A DNA stretch of 6,555 nt from Nitrospira sp. (GTDB lineage Bacteria > Nitrospirota > Nitrospiria > Nitrospirales > Nitrospiraceae): positions 1 to 6,555 of the forward strand of contig JANYEF010000201.1 of the NCBI GenBank assembly GCA_025363325.1, read 5' to 3'. The notes under the pieces are model-generated. The model did not search any database, was not told where the DNA came from, and saw only the letters and a program-made list of their open reading frames with translations. Both the position numbers and the translations under genes were made by a program. Numbering within the stretch: position 1 is the first letter of the stretch; each line of letters opens with the position of its first letter. Below, one piece after another: positions 1 through 6,051 of this stretch.

Positions 1-189
1 GGCAACCCGGACGCTGACGCCATACAGCCAACGCCCCAAAGAATCCTCAACTCGAACCACCGGAGCCTTACGGGCCAGGACACGATGGAGATCTAGTTGG
101 TCGCGTAGTTGCAGGACCGAAGAACTACAGCCTGCTTGCACGAGCAGGAGAGCCAACAGGGCAAATAGTGAATAGGGTAATCGCTGCAT
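1..189 (-). CDS. N-terminal part of a predicted lipoprotein (cut by window edge)
   Basis: The first 63 codons of a minus-strand gene run off the left edge of the window. The start is ATG at 189-187, preceded by a GAGGT Shine-Dalgarno (194-198) four bases upstream. The product begins with a positively charged residue (Arg3), a hydrophobic stretch at about residues 4-18 and a lipobox-like VQAGC with Cys21, followed by SSS. This indicates a type II signal peptide and lipid anchoring in the envelope. The Gln at position -3 of the lipobox is atypical, so lipidation is likely but not certain. The mature part seen (residues 22-63, ending SVRVA) matches no family I recognise. The gene lies 93 bp downstream of the UPF0114 gene on the same strand and could share its transcript. 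Function unknown. Confidence 0.75.
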   Translation of the reverse strand, partial: MQRLPYSLFALLALLLVQAGCSSSVLQLRDQLDLHRVLARKAPVVRVEDSLGRWLYGVSVRVA

Positions 190-214
190 CGTTACCTCGT
201 GCCAGGTAGATAGG

Positions 215-254
215 CTGAAGGCTGTTAGGGGCAGAAACCAACTTCGGCCTTCAG
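215..254 (-). terminator. Weak inverted repeat between the UPF0114 and lipoprotein genes
   Basis: CTGAAGGC (215-222) and GCCTTCAG (247-254) form a perfect 8-bp inverted repeat with a 24-base loop, just downstream of the UPF0114 stop codon on the minus strand. There is no clear run of T after the stem, so it is at best an imperfect terminator or an mRNA-stabilising stem. The rest of the 190-282 gap shows only the lipoprotein ribosome binding site. Confidence 0.25.
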
Positions 255-282
255 TCTGAACACCTGGGTTTGGCACATTAGG

Positions 283-846
283 TCAGTGCTTGCGTTCTTT
301 CTGCATAATTTTATCGGTCCACGCGAGGAGGATAACGGAGCCGAGGAAAGTCATGTGGATAAAGATCTTCCACTTGATGTGTTCGGGATCTTCATTCTTG
401 ATGTCGACGAATGATTTGAGAAGATGAATACTGGAGATACCGATTAGTGAGGCTGCGAGTTTAATCTTGATGCTGCCGGGGTCGATGTGGGTCAGCCATT
501 CGGGTCGATCGGGGTGGCCCTCTAAATCCAATTTGCTCACGAAGGTCGCGTAGCCGCCGATGATCACCATCGTGAGCAAGTTCGCCACCATCGTGACGTC
601 GATCAGCCCCAGGACTCCCAGCATGAAGGTGGTCTCTTCTTGCTGATTGATGTGCCGGAGCATCTCCCACAGTTCGAGGAGAAACTTGTACGCGTACAGC
701 AGCTCGGCCACGATTAAGCCGCCGTAGAGCGGGGCTTGAATCCACCGACTGGCGAACACGAGGGTTTCAAACCCATGCTCAATGCGGCTGATGGGAGAGT
801 GGGATTGCTTCACTGCTGTGGGTTCTGAAGGATCGGAATGACTCAC
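283..846 (-). CDS. yqhA: UPF0114 / YqhA family integral membrane protein
   Basis: This 187-aa protein resembles E. coli YqhA (UPF0114, TIGR00645) as I remember it. Shared landmarks are FASRW..AP.Y (residues 31-41), LGLIDVTMVANLLTMVIIGGY (79-99), FVSKLD (102-107), IKIKLAASLIGISSIHLLKSF (126-146) and the last helix starting IHMTF (163-167). Four hydrophobic segments are visible, at about 36-60, 75-103, 128-147 and 159-177, so it is an inner-membrane protein. The family has no established biochemical role. The N-terminus carries about 23 extra polar residues compared with the 164-aa E. coli protein. The start codon is GTG (846-844) with AGGA nine bases upstream; no ATG occurs in the first 60 codons. 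The start lies next to a GC-rich hairpin (848-870). Confidence is high in the family and nil in function. Confidence 0.9.
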   Translation of the reverse strand: MSHSDPSEPTAVKQSHSPISRIEHGFETLVFASRWIQAPLYGGLIVAELLYAYKFLLELWEMLRHINQQEETTFMLGVLGLIDVTMVANLLTMVIIGGYATFVSKLDLEGHPDRPEWLTHIDPGSIKIKLAASLIGISSIHLLKSFVDIKNEDPEHIKWKIFIHMTFLGSVILLAWTDKIMQKERKH

Positions 847-847
847 G

Positions 848-870
848 CCGCGCTATCCTAGTCGGCGCGG
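848..870 (-). promoter_or_regulatory. GC-rich hairpin with the UPF0114 ribosome binding site in its loop
   Basis: On the minus strand, CCGCGC (870-865) and GCGCGG (853-848) can pair around an 11-base loop that contains the AGGA Shine-Dalgarno. The GTG start codon follows one base after the stem. Such a fold could limit ribosome access. The stem is only 6 bp, though all G-C pairs, and could be chance in GC-rich DNA. Confidence 0.3.
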
Positions 871-942
871 GGGGGAGCTGTCAATTTAAACGACGCTACA
901 GCGACGATCGGTGGAAGCACGACGATTGCGGAGGAACGTCGA

Positions 943-1353
943 TCAATGATCGAGCATGGCAATGGAGGAGCCCAACGCTTCGATCTGGCTGTGAGGGACA
1001 CAAAGAAGGCGAACGGTGTCGATCATCTTCTGATCCTCCGTGGCCTTGTCAAAAATATAATCAGCCCCGGCAAGAGAACAGGCGGTCTTATTGTCGCGCG
1101 AGGGGTCGTCCGTCACAACGATGATGGTGGGCGGAACCATCAATCGCTTGATCTGTCGGAGGACTTCGATGCCGAGACCATCTGGAAGCGAGGAGTTCAG
1201 GATCGCGACCTCGGGTTTGCGATTCAGAATCATCGCGGTGGCTTCTTCCGAGTCCGACGATTCCCCCACCACGTTCACGCCGGTAATTTTCTCAAGGCGC
1301 TTCTTGAGTCTATCTCGAAAGTGGACATCTGCGTCGGCTAGGATAATGGTCAT
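943..1353 (-). CDS. Stand-alone receiver-domain protein with degenerate phosphorylation site
   Basis: This 136-aa protein is a single receiver (REC) domain with no output domain. Its REC landmarks are beta-1 MTIILADAD (1-9), VAILNSSLPDG (49-59), IIVVTDD (77-83) and YIFDK (99-103). Thr81 and Lys103 match the conserved Thr/Ser and Lys of CheY-type receivers. However, the phosphoacceptor position is Asn53 (codon AAC) and the second acidic-pocket position is Ala8; only Asp7 of the usual pair remains. Normal Asp phosphorylation is therefore unlikely, and it may act as a pseudo-receiver that binds a partner constitutively. The chosen ATG (1353-1351) has GGAG seven bases upstream and starts exactly at beta-1. 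An in-frame ATG at 1449 with AAGGA nine bases upstream would add 32 residues that do not look like part of the domain. It lies 189 bp downstream of the response-regulator gene on the same strand. Confidence 0.8.
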   Translation of the reverse strand: MTIILADADVHFRDRLKKRLEKITGVNVVGESSDSEEATAMILNRKPEVAILNSSLPDGLGIEVLRQIKRLMVPPTIIVVTDDPSRDNKTACSLAGADYIFDKATEDQKMIDTVRLLCVPHSQIEALGSSIAMLDH

Positions 1354-1398
1354 ACGATGGCTCCGAGCAGAGGAGAACGTGATTCGAAGCGTTCCCAA

Positions 1399-1427
1399 TA
1401 TGTAGCGTGAATAGAAAAAGTCGGCAA
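1399..1427 (-). promoter_or_regulatory. Candidate sigma70-type promoter for the degenerate receiver gene
   Basis: On the minus strand, TTGCCG (1427-1422) and TACATA (1404-1399) are separated by 17 bp, giving a predicted transcript start near 1392 and a leader of about 39 bases to the ATG at 1353. The hexamers are poor (4/6 and 3/6 to consensus). If real, it favours the 1353 start over 1449 and lets this gene be expressed apart from the upstream kinase operon. Apart from this, the 189 bases between the two regulator genes show only short 5-bp inverted repeats near 1483-1506. Confidence 0.25.
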
Positions 1428-1542
1428 TCGGACGAACACGTGTCGCCATGTAGGAAGATCCTTACGACGCATGGGCGATCAACTACGTGAGTAGGCGTAG
1501 ATACTCGAACAATCCACAGACAACTCGTGAGCGATATCGGCT

Positions 1543-2190
1543 CTATGTAACCAAGTGATGGTCGAGTGCGTACCGGATCAGTTCGGCGGTAGTCGACAGC
1601 TGGAGCTTGTCCAGCAGTCTGGCTCGATAGGTACTGACGGTCTTGATGCTCAGAGCGAGAGATTGTGCGATATGCTTGACGGACCGGCCCTGGGCTAACA
1701 AGACAAGGACTTCGAATTCTCGCTCAGACAATGTGTGATGGACGGGACTGGTGGGATTCTTGCTCAGACTGCCGGCCATGCGCTCTCCGAGGGAGGCAGT
1801 GACATACATCCGTCCGGTCAGGACTTGCTTGACGGCCCTGGCCAGCTCTTCCGGTGCAGTCTGTTTGGTGAGATAGGCCATCGCCCCGGCACGGAAGGCC
1901 CGAACGGCGTATTGTTCCTCAGGGTGCAGGCTCAAGACCATCAGAGGGAGCTGGGGCGCCGTACTGTGTAATTCGCACAACAGTTCCAACCCGCTCTGAT
2001 CGGGCAGGCTGATATCCACGATTGCCAGATCCCACGGCTCCTGCCGCACCGCAGCTATCCCCTTCTGACCGGTATCGGCTTCACCGATCTCGACATGAGG
2101 GAAGACCTCCTCAAGTATTTGTTTCACGCCCCGTCGCACGATCTCGTGATCGTCGATGACGAGAATTTTCACCAGCTGTGTCCCAATCAT
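1543..2190 (-). CDS. NarL/FixJ-family DNA-binding response regulator
   Basis: This 215-aa response regulator has an N-terminal receiver and a C-terminal LuxR/GerE helix-turn-helix. Numbered from the ATG at 2190, the acidic pair is Asp13-Asp14 (VIDDHE), the phosphoacceptor is Asp59 (AIVDISLPD), and Ser87 and Lys109 complete the active site, so it should be phosphorylatable. The output domain begins around LSEREFEVL (154-162) and contains the recognition region SIKTVSTYRARLLDKL (180-195), ending in ALDHHLVT. The ATG overlaps the TGA of the upstream kinase gene (ATGA, 2190-2187), which suggests translational coupling. A GTG four codons earlier (2202) and a GTG at 2172 are alternative starts. It is the obvious phosphorylation target of the two kinases encoded just upstream. 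Target genes cannot be read from the sequence. Confidence 0.93.
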   Translation of the reverse strand: MIGTQLVKILVIDDHEIVRRGVKQILEEVFPHVEIGEADTGQKGIAAVRQEPWDLAIVDISLPDQSGLELLCELHSTAPQLPLMVLSLHPEEQYAVRAFRAGAMAYLTKQTAPEELARAVKQVLTGRMYVTASLGERMAGSLSKNPTSPVHHTLSEREFEVLVLLAQGRSVKHIAQSLALSIKTVSTYRARLLDKLQLSTTAELIRYALDHHLVT

Positions 2191-3383
2191 GCGACGATGC
2201 ACTCCGCAATTGGCACGGAGGCGCAGGCCGTGGTGCCGACACCGGACGTTCCGACGATATGAAAGTGGCCACCTAGGAGAGAGGCCCGTTCCTGCATTCC
2301 TCGCAGCCCAAAGGAATCTAGCGTGGTCATCCTCTCGCGGCTAATGCCCTTCCCGTTGTCAGTCACTTCCAACTTTACGCTGTCGCCATCCTGGTACAGC
2401 CGCATGCGTACGTGCGAGGCGGCCGCGTGACGCATCACATTCGTCAGTAATTCCTGCGCGATTCGAAACAACCCGGCAGACGTTTCTGAGGGCAGCGCGA
2501 TGGATGGCAACTCCGGCGCCACCTCTATCGCACAGCACGCGCCCGTCCGATGCTGAAACGTTGTGGCGAGACATGCCAATGCCGGGACCAGCCCGAGATC
2601 GTCCAACATCGCGGGGCGCAGGGCCGCCGCTGTGGCACGGACGGACTCCAAGAGCGCGTCGACGGATCCCGACATGGACTGGACTTTGTTCAGCAGATCC
2701 GTGCCGCCGGTTGAAGCAGGTGGCAACGTAAGTTTTCTGCCAAGCCACGCCAGATCGAATTTCAATCCGGTCAAGGCCTGTCCGAACTCGTCGTGCAACT
2801 CCCGAGCAATTCTGCGGCGTTCCTCCTCTGCGGCTCTCTGCGCCAGGCGAGCCTCGCTGCTTAATCGTGCATGGGCCATCCGGAGTTCTTCCTGTACCTG
2901 GGTATCAGGGACAATGGCATTACCGATGGCCATGAGACCGATCAGATGCCCGTGAGTCCCCAGCACCCGGGAGATATTCCAGGAGAGCATCGTCTGTGCC
3001 CCCCCGCGTGCCCGGAGAGGAACCTCAAGTCCCCTCACTTCCCTTCCCGCAGTGACTCGCGCGAGCTCGATCAGGAACGATTCCCGCGCCTCCATCGGGA
3101 AGCACAGTTCCACATAGCTCTGACCCAGCGCTTCGTCGGCTGTCCAGCCGGAGACTGTTTCAGCTGCGCGGTTCCACCCCAGAATGATGGATTCAGGCGA
3201 GAGAAGCAGGATCGCACTGTTGGAAGTCTCCAGGAGCGCGCGATAGCAATGGTCAATCGGTTCCCCTGGGTGGGAGGCCGGCTCTGGAGAACATAGTGTC
3301 TCGGTCCTGCTGTGCTTCCTCACGGCTCGACTGGAAGCGGGTGAAGATGAGTCCGTGATATGACGCGTGCGTGGGTGTTTCAT
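2187..3383 (-). CDS. PAS-domain sensor histidine kinase, HisKA_3 type (NarX/DegS-like)
   Basis: This 398-aa cytoplasmic kinase has no transmembrane segment. A polar N-terminal tail (1-44) precedes a PAS domain (about 45-155, with ILGWNRAAETVSGW at 67-80), which senses an unknown cue or cofactor. A charged, probably coiled-coil linker (161-190) leads to the HisKA_3 dimerisation domain with ERRRIARELHDEFGQ (188-202) and phosphoacceptor His197-Asp198. LRPAMLDDLGLVPAL (255-269) is a hallmark of this kinase class. The HATPase_c domain shows ELLTNVMRHA (311-320, N-box Asn315), TDNGKGI (341-347), FGLRGMQERA (358-367) and the GVGTT lid (381-385). All catalytic motifs look intact. The ATG overlaps the stop codon of the preceding kinase gene (ATGA, 3383-3380), and the last codons overlap the response-regulator start. 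It most likely feeds phosphate to that regulator, perhaps as partner of the first kinase. Confidence 0.92.
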   Translation of the reverse strand: MKHPRTRHITDSSSPASSRAVRKHSRTETLCSPEPASHPGEPIDHCYRALLETSNSAILLLSPESIILGWNRAAETVSGWTADEALGQSYVELCFPMEARESFLIELARVTAGREVRGLEVPLRARGGAQTMLSWNISRVLGTHGHLIGLMAIGNAIVPDTQVQEELRMAHARLSSEARLAQRAAEEERRRIARELHDEFGQALTGLKFDLAWLGRKLTLPPASTGGTDLLNKVQSMSGSVDALLESVRATAAALRPAMLDDLGLVPALACLATTFQHRTGACCAIEVAPELPSIALPSETSAGLFRIAQELLTNVMRHAAASHVRMRLYQDGDSVKLEVTDNGKGISRERMTTLDSFGLRGMQERASLLGGHFHIVGTSGVGTTACASVPIAECIVA

Positions 3384-4240
3384 ATCGTTGTGAGCATCGG
3401 TTCAAGGTAGACGTCAGCGACGATGCAGGTGCCTCGACCCACCGTGGACTGGATGTCCAGGCGGCCACCGATCTTCCGAACCCGATTTTCCATCTGCGCG
3501 AACCCAATGCCCTTCGCCTGTTTGTACTCGGCGTCGAAGCCTGATCCATTGTCGCGAATACTCAGCCGGACTCGTGAACCGATTTTCCGAAGGGCGATCA
3601 CAATGTGCGTGGCGTGGGCGTGACGGATGCAATTGCTCAAGGCCTCCCGGGTGATCGTGACGAGTTCCCGAGCCTCTTCGCCGGTCAGAATCTCCTCTGC
3701 CACCGGGTCGACCTCCACACATATCCGTAACTCATTCACCTGCTCCGTAGTCTGGGCAAGAGCCCGTAACTCGGAGACCAACCTAAAAGGATCGATGTTG
3801 TCGGATTCCACAATTAGGATTAGGCGTCGGATGGCTTGGATGAGCTTGTTGAGCTGGTCGGTAGCCTGATCGCGTGAGCGCGGCAAAGCTGGTGGCGCAC
3901 TGCTGCGCAATTCAGGAATTTGCGCCAGGCTCAACCCGATCGCATACAGCGCTTGCAACACAGAATCGTGCAATTCCTGTCCGATACGGCTGCGATCGTG
4001 AAGCAGGGCGCTCAATCGTTCCTCGGATGACTTGAGAGCAGAGGCGAGGCTGTTCCCAGCCTGTTCACGCAGTAGGTGAGGAACAAGCTCAGCTGTGTCG
4101 TGGAGAATCCCTCGCGCGAGAGACGCACGCTGTTGCGCCTGCTTGCCAGAAGATTGCCGAAACCCGTCGAGAATCTGGAGCCCCCGCCAATCTTTCATCA
4201 GTTGGTTCGCCCTTTCAAACCCTGTGACGTGGAACGTCAA
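3380..4240 (-). CDS. Soluble HisKA_3-type histidine kinase, first gene of the signalling operon
   Basis: This protein of 286 aa (272 if the inner ATG is used) has no membrane segment and no recognisable PAS, GAF or HAMP domain. Residues 1-80 are mainly polar and helical-looking and may form a coiled coil. The HisKA_3 box is RIGQELHDSVLQALYAIGLSL (85-105) with phosphoacceptor His91-Asp92. The HATPase_c domain has TREALSNCIRHAHA (197-210, Asn203), IRDNGSGF (228-235), GIGFAQMENRV (244-254) and VGRGT (267-271). The start taken is TTG at 4240-4238, with AAAGG five bases upstream; ATG at 4198 is the alternative, with a more distant AAGGG. The gene is divergent from luxI, and a lux-box-like palindrome sits 73 bp upstream of the TTG. 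It may control the second kinase by heterodimerisation or phosphorylate the same regulator. The signal is unknown. Confidence 0.88.
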   Translation of the reverse strand: MTFHVTGFERANQLMKDWRGLQILDGFRQSSGKQAQQRASLARGILHDTAELVPHLLREQAGNSLASALKSSEERLSALLHDRSRIGQELHDSVLQALYAIGLSLAQIPELRSSAPPALPRSRDQATDQLNKLIQAIRRLILIVESDNIDPFRLVSELRALAQTTEQVNELRICVEVDPVAEEILTGEEARELVTITREALSNCIRHAHATHIVIALRKIGSRVRLSIRDNGSGFDAEYKQAKGIGFAQMENRVRKIGGRLDIQSTVGRGTCIVADVYLEPMLTTI

Positions 4241-4285
4241 CGGAGCCTTTCATCATCACGGACTCCTCATTTCGACTCAACACTA

Positions 4286-4291
4286 GTAATA
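4286..4291 (-). promoter_or_regulatory. Candidate -10 element for the kinase operon
   Basis: TATTAC on the minus strand (4/6 to TATAAT) would place transcription start near 4280, about 43 bp from the centre of the lux-box-like palindrome (4323.5). That is the spacing expected for a LuxR-activated promoter in which the operator replaces the -35 element. Its weak match fits an activator-dependent promoter but also weakens the call. Confidence 0.35.
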
Positions 4292-4300
4292 CGCGACTGC

Positions 4301-4346
4301 CATCCATTCCGTCACCTGGCGTATCCGCCAGGTGACAGAATGGATG
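4301..4346. repeat. 46-bp near-perfect inverted repeat enclosing the lux-box-like site
   Basis: Arms of 21 bp (4301-4321 and 4326-4346) pair with a single mismatch (C4310 against A4337) around the 4-base centre TATC. The inner 20 bp form a lux-box-like palindrome. The outer arms extend the symmetry by another 13 bp per side with CATCCATTC / GAATGGATG. The repeat lies between two divergent genes and has no flanking T run, so terminator function is unlikely. It could be a double or extended operator, or a cruciform-capable element. Confidence 0.9.
4314..4333. promoter_or_regulatory. lux-box-like operator shared by luxI and the kinase operon
   Basis: ACCTGGCGTATCCGCCAGGT is a 20-bp palindrome with the ACCTG-N10-CAGGT frame of the classical Vibrio fischeri lux box. 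It sits 76 bp before the luxI ATG and 73 bp before the kinase TTG. Both sides show -10-like hexamers that would centre the box at about -42 to -43. Position, symmetry and the neighbouring luxR support binding by the LuxR encoded at 5198-5995. Binding itself is inferred. Confidence 0.75.
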
Positions 4347-4353
4347 TATTCCT

Positions 4354-4359
4354 GAGAAT
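4354..4359 (+). promoter_or_regulatory. Candidate -10 element for luxI
   Basis: GAGAAT (4/6 to TATAAT) would give a start near 4366, which places the lux-box centre at about -42.5 and leaves a leader of roughly 44 bases before the ATG at 4410. No good -35 is visible, as expected if LuxR substitutes for it. Confidence 0.35.
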
Positions 4360-4396
4360 GCTGCCGCTCTATTGTGTGGCACGGATGGGCTTAACC

Positions 4397-4403
4397 AAGG
4401 AGA
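4397..4403 (+). promoter_or_regulatory. luxI ribosome binding site for the ATG start
   Basis: AAGGAGA lies six bases before the ATG at 4410. A second strong site, AAGGAG at 4441-4446, lies eight bases before an in-frame GTG at 4455. Two well-spaced sites leave the true luxI start open. Confidence 0.6.
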
Positions 4404-4409
4404 AACAGC

Positions 4410-5150
4410 ATGCAGATACAAGCGGGTGTTGAATTCTATGAAGGAGACCTAGTTGTGAAAACGTTATCTACCCGTGACGAGTTGGAGAAGGCGTATCGTC
4501 TTCGACATAAAGTCTTTGCGGAAACACTCCAATGGGTGTCTCCAACCGAGGATCGGAAGGAGATGGACATGTACGATCTTTGGGGGACGACTATCGGGCT
4601 TGTCAGCCACGATGAGACACTCCTCGGCCTTGCCAGGCTCCTACCTGCTTCTGGGGAATTCATGCTAGAACGAGATCTGCGTGTGCTTCTTCCGCAGGGT
4701 CATGTCATACGCAAAGAGCGAGATACGGCGGAAATTACCAGGCTGGCTCTAGATCCAGCAATCAGGGATAAGGGCTTGTCTGCTCGATTGATGTTGACCC
4801 TTATCAAGGGTATCTACCAATGGGCGCTTGTCCACGACGTCAGGTATTTTTACCTTGAGGTCGAACATCGCTTCCTCCGCGTGCTCCTCGCCTTGGGGAT
4901 CCCATGTGATCCATTGGGCCTACCTGTTGCCCTTCCTCCGGCGGGAGCCTTGTCGGTCGCGGCCACCATGGATATCATGAAATGCGAAAATGTATTTGCT
5001 CAAAAACGGCCACAGCTCATGGAATGGATGGCAACGACTGTCACGGCCGATGGAACCGTGATGAAAGGCTGCACGAGTCAATGGCGTGAAGTGGAACGGG
5101 GCTTCTCAACGCAGGCTGGGCGGTCAGCCCTTCTTCTACCAGCGGCATGA
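4410..5150 (+). CDS. luxI: LuxI-family acyl-homoserine-lactone synthase
   Basis: This protein of 246 aa (231 if GTG 4455 is the start) makes an N-acyl-homoserine lactone from S-adenosylmethionine and an acyl carrier. The residues conserved across LuxI proteins are present: Arg32 and Phe36 (RLRHKVF), Trp42, Asp53 and Asp56 (EMDMYD), Arg76 (LARLLP), Phe84, and Glu108 and Arg111 (EITRLAL). The GNAT fold continues through KGLSARLMLTLIKGI and VRYFYLEVEHRFLRVL (152-167). Trp42 and the complete set argue against the related exosortase-associated acyltransferases. The protein is longer than most LuxI proteins (about 190-230 aa), with a C-terminal tail of some 50 residues after GLPVALPP. Arg32 is later than the usual position near 24, while the GTG start would put it at 17, so the start is unsettled. 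Acyl chain length cannot be read off. It is divergent from the kinase operon and convergent with luxR. Confidence 0.93.
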   Translation: MQIQAGVEFYEGDLVVKTLSTRDELEKAYRLRHKVFAETLQWVSPTEDRKEMDMYDLWGTTIGLVSHDETLLGLARLLPASGEFMLERDLRVLLPQGHVIRKERDTAEITRLALDPAIRDKGLSARLMLTLIKGIYQWALVHDVRYFYLEVEHRFLRVLLALGIPCDPLGLPVALPPAGALSVAATMDIMKCENVFAQKRPQLMEWMATTVTADGTVMKGCTSQWREVERGFSTQAGRSALLLPAA

Positions 5151-5197
5151 ATGTGATTCTTTGAAAGCGAAAGTGCGGGGAGCGATTCGTAGGAGGG

Positions 5198-5995
5198 CTA
5201 CGCTACTAAATTGGGAAGGCCGTGTTGGACAGCCACAGCCACAGCCTGAGTTCGTGAAGAGACATCGAGTTTACCAAAGATGCTCTCGATGTGAAAGCGA
5301 ATGGTCCGCTCCGTGATTCCGATGATCTGCGCGATTTCCCAATTAGTTTTTCCATTCTTCACCCAGTTCAGGATCGTGACTTCGCGTGGAGAAAGTGTCG
5401 TCACGCACCTATCGGTTGACGTGGAAGTTTTTGACGCAGACCTCAGCAGTGCCAAGTGGAGGTGTTGGCCAAGATAATCCAAGAACTTCACGAACCGTGC
5501 GTGTTCAGACGTGTCGCCGCCTGCGAATGCAAAGAATGTGGCCACTCCACATGAGGGATCGAGTGATCCAGCTGTGACTCCGTCACTGAGCCCGAAAGAA
5601 GTTGCGGTCTCCACGAATTCTTTTTCACGTTCAGAGCTGATGTTGGCATATACCTGGCTCCAGACCTGCGTCCGTTGCGACTGCATGAGTGCGCGCAGAA
5701 CCGGATCCACCTCTGCATAGCGGTTCTTCCAATAAAGATAGAGCCATTCTTCAGGGAAATTGACGTTCAACACGTCTGAGAAGCCTTCGAACGTGCCTTG
5801 TGGTTCAAGACGCACAAGACCCCCAATCACACGTTCAAACGGAAGAAAATTCTTGGCGCGAATCAGGACGTCCTTGACATCCTCGGGGGCTTCAGCTTGG
5901 ACTGCGTAATGCATAATCTCCAGCAGGTGCTGAAGATCGTCTTTCGTGGCATGCTCAAAAAGATGAGCTGGGAAGGGGTGTACGCTGGTATTCAT
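5198..5995 (-). CDS. luxR: LuxR-family quorum-sensing receptor and transcription regulator
   Basis: This 265-aa regulator has an N-terminal autoinducer-binding domain (about 20-185) and a C-terminal GerE helix-turn-helix (about 199-258). The ligand-pocket residues conserved in TraR/LuxR are present: Trp84, Tyr88 and Asp97 in EEWLYLYWKNRYAEVDP, Trp112 (QVWSQV) and Gly139 (LSDGVT). The DNA-binding domain carries LSPRE with Glu205, Leu209, Gly215, and the recognition segment TERTIRFHIESIFGKL (228-243). A true AHL receptor rather than an orphan regulator is therefore likely. ATG 5995 is chosen for its AAGGGG six bases upstream; an in-frame TTG at 6034 would add 13 residues. It is convergent with luxI, with 47 bp between the stop codons and no clear terminator there. 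It probably binds the palindrome at 4314-4333. Confidence 0.93.
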   Translation of the reverse strand: MNTSVHPFPAHLFEHATKDDLQHLLEIMHYAVQAEAPEDVKDVLIRAKNFLPFERVIGGLVRLEPQGTFEGFSDVLNVNFPEEWLYLYWKNRYAEVDPVLRALMQSQRTQVWSQVYANISSEREKEFVETATSFGLSDGVTAGSLDPSCGVATFFAFAGGDTSEHARFVKFLDYLGQHLHLALLRSASKTSTSTDRCVTTLSPREVTILNWVKNGKTNWEIAQIIGITERTIRFHIESIFGKLDVSSRTQAVAVAVQHGLPNLVA

Positions 5996-6051
5996 TTCTT
6001 TCCCCTTCACCTCTTCTCTTAACATAGCGGTCAAGAGATTCTCTACTCTCT

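Noticed and set aside
262..283. ACCT...AGGT pair near the UPF0114 stop as a second lux box
   Set aside because: The outer 4-base arms are 22 bp end to end instead of 20, the interior has no symmetry, and the site is downstream of the gene rather than in a promoter.
946..1405. Plus-strand open frames opposite the receiver gene (946-1341, 1091-1405)
   Set aside because: They lie antisense to a recognisable receiver domain and their translations show no family features.
943..1449. Longer receiver protein from the ATG at 1449
   Set aside because: The receiver fold begins exactly at the ATG at 1353, which has its own ribosome binding site. The 32-residue extension shows no domain features and covers a candidate promoter. 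Not fully excluded, because 1449 also has an AAGGA.
2359..3549. Additional open frames on both strands inside the kinase genes
   Set aside because: High-GC frame shadows; the kinase frames hold every catalytic motif, and the alternatives read as Arg/Ala/Pro-rich low-information sequence.
4301..4346. Long inverted repeat as a rho-independent terminator
   Set aside because: It lies between two divergently transcribed genes, so no transcript is expected to end there, and neither side has a T run. The inner lux-box frame gives a better explanation.
4076..4432. Open frames across the luxI-kinase divergent region (4076-4432 plus, 4215-4421 minus)
   Set aside because: They overlap the kinase start, the palindrome and the luxI leader. 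The apparent repeated peptide segments come simply from translating the inverted repeat.
5151..5202. Bidirectional terminator between luxI and luxR (CGTAG/CTACG at 5189-5202)
   Set aside because: The stem is only 5 bp, without a T run on either strand, and part of it lies in the luxR stop region.
5198..6034. Longer luxR from the TTG at 6034
   Set aside because: The ATG at 5995 has a well-placed AAGGGG, and the extra 13 residues look non-conserved. The TTG would lie only about 11 bases inside the predicted transcript.
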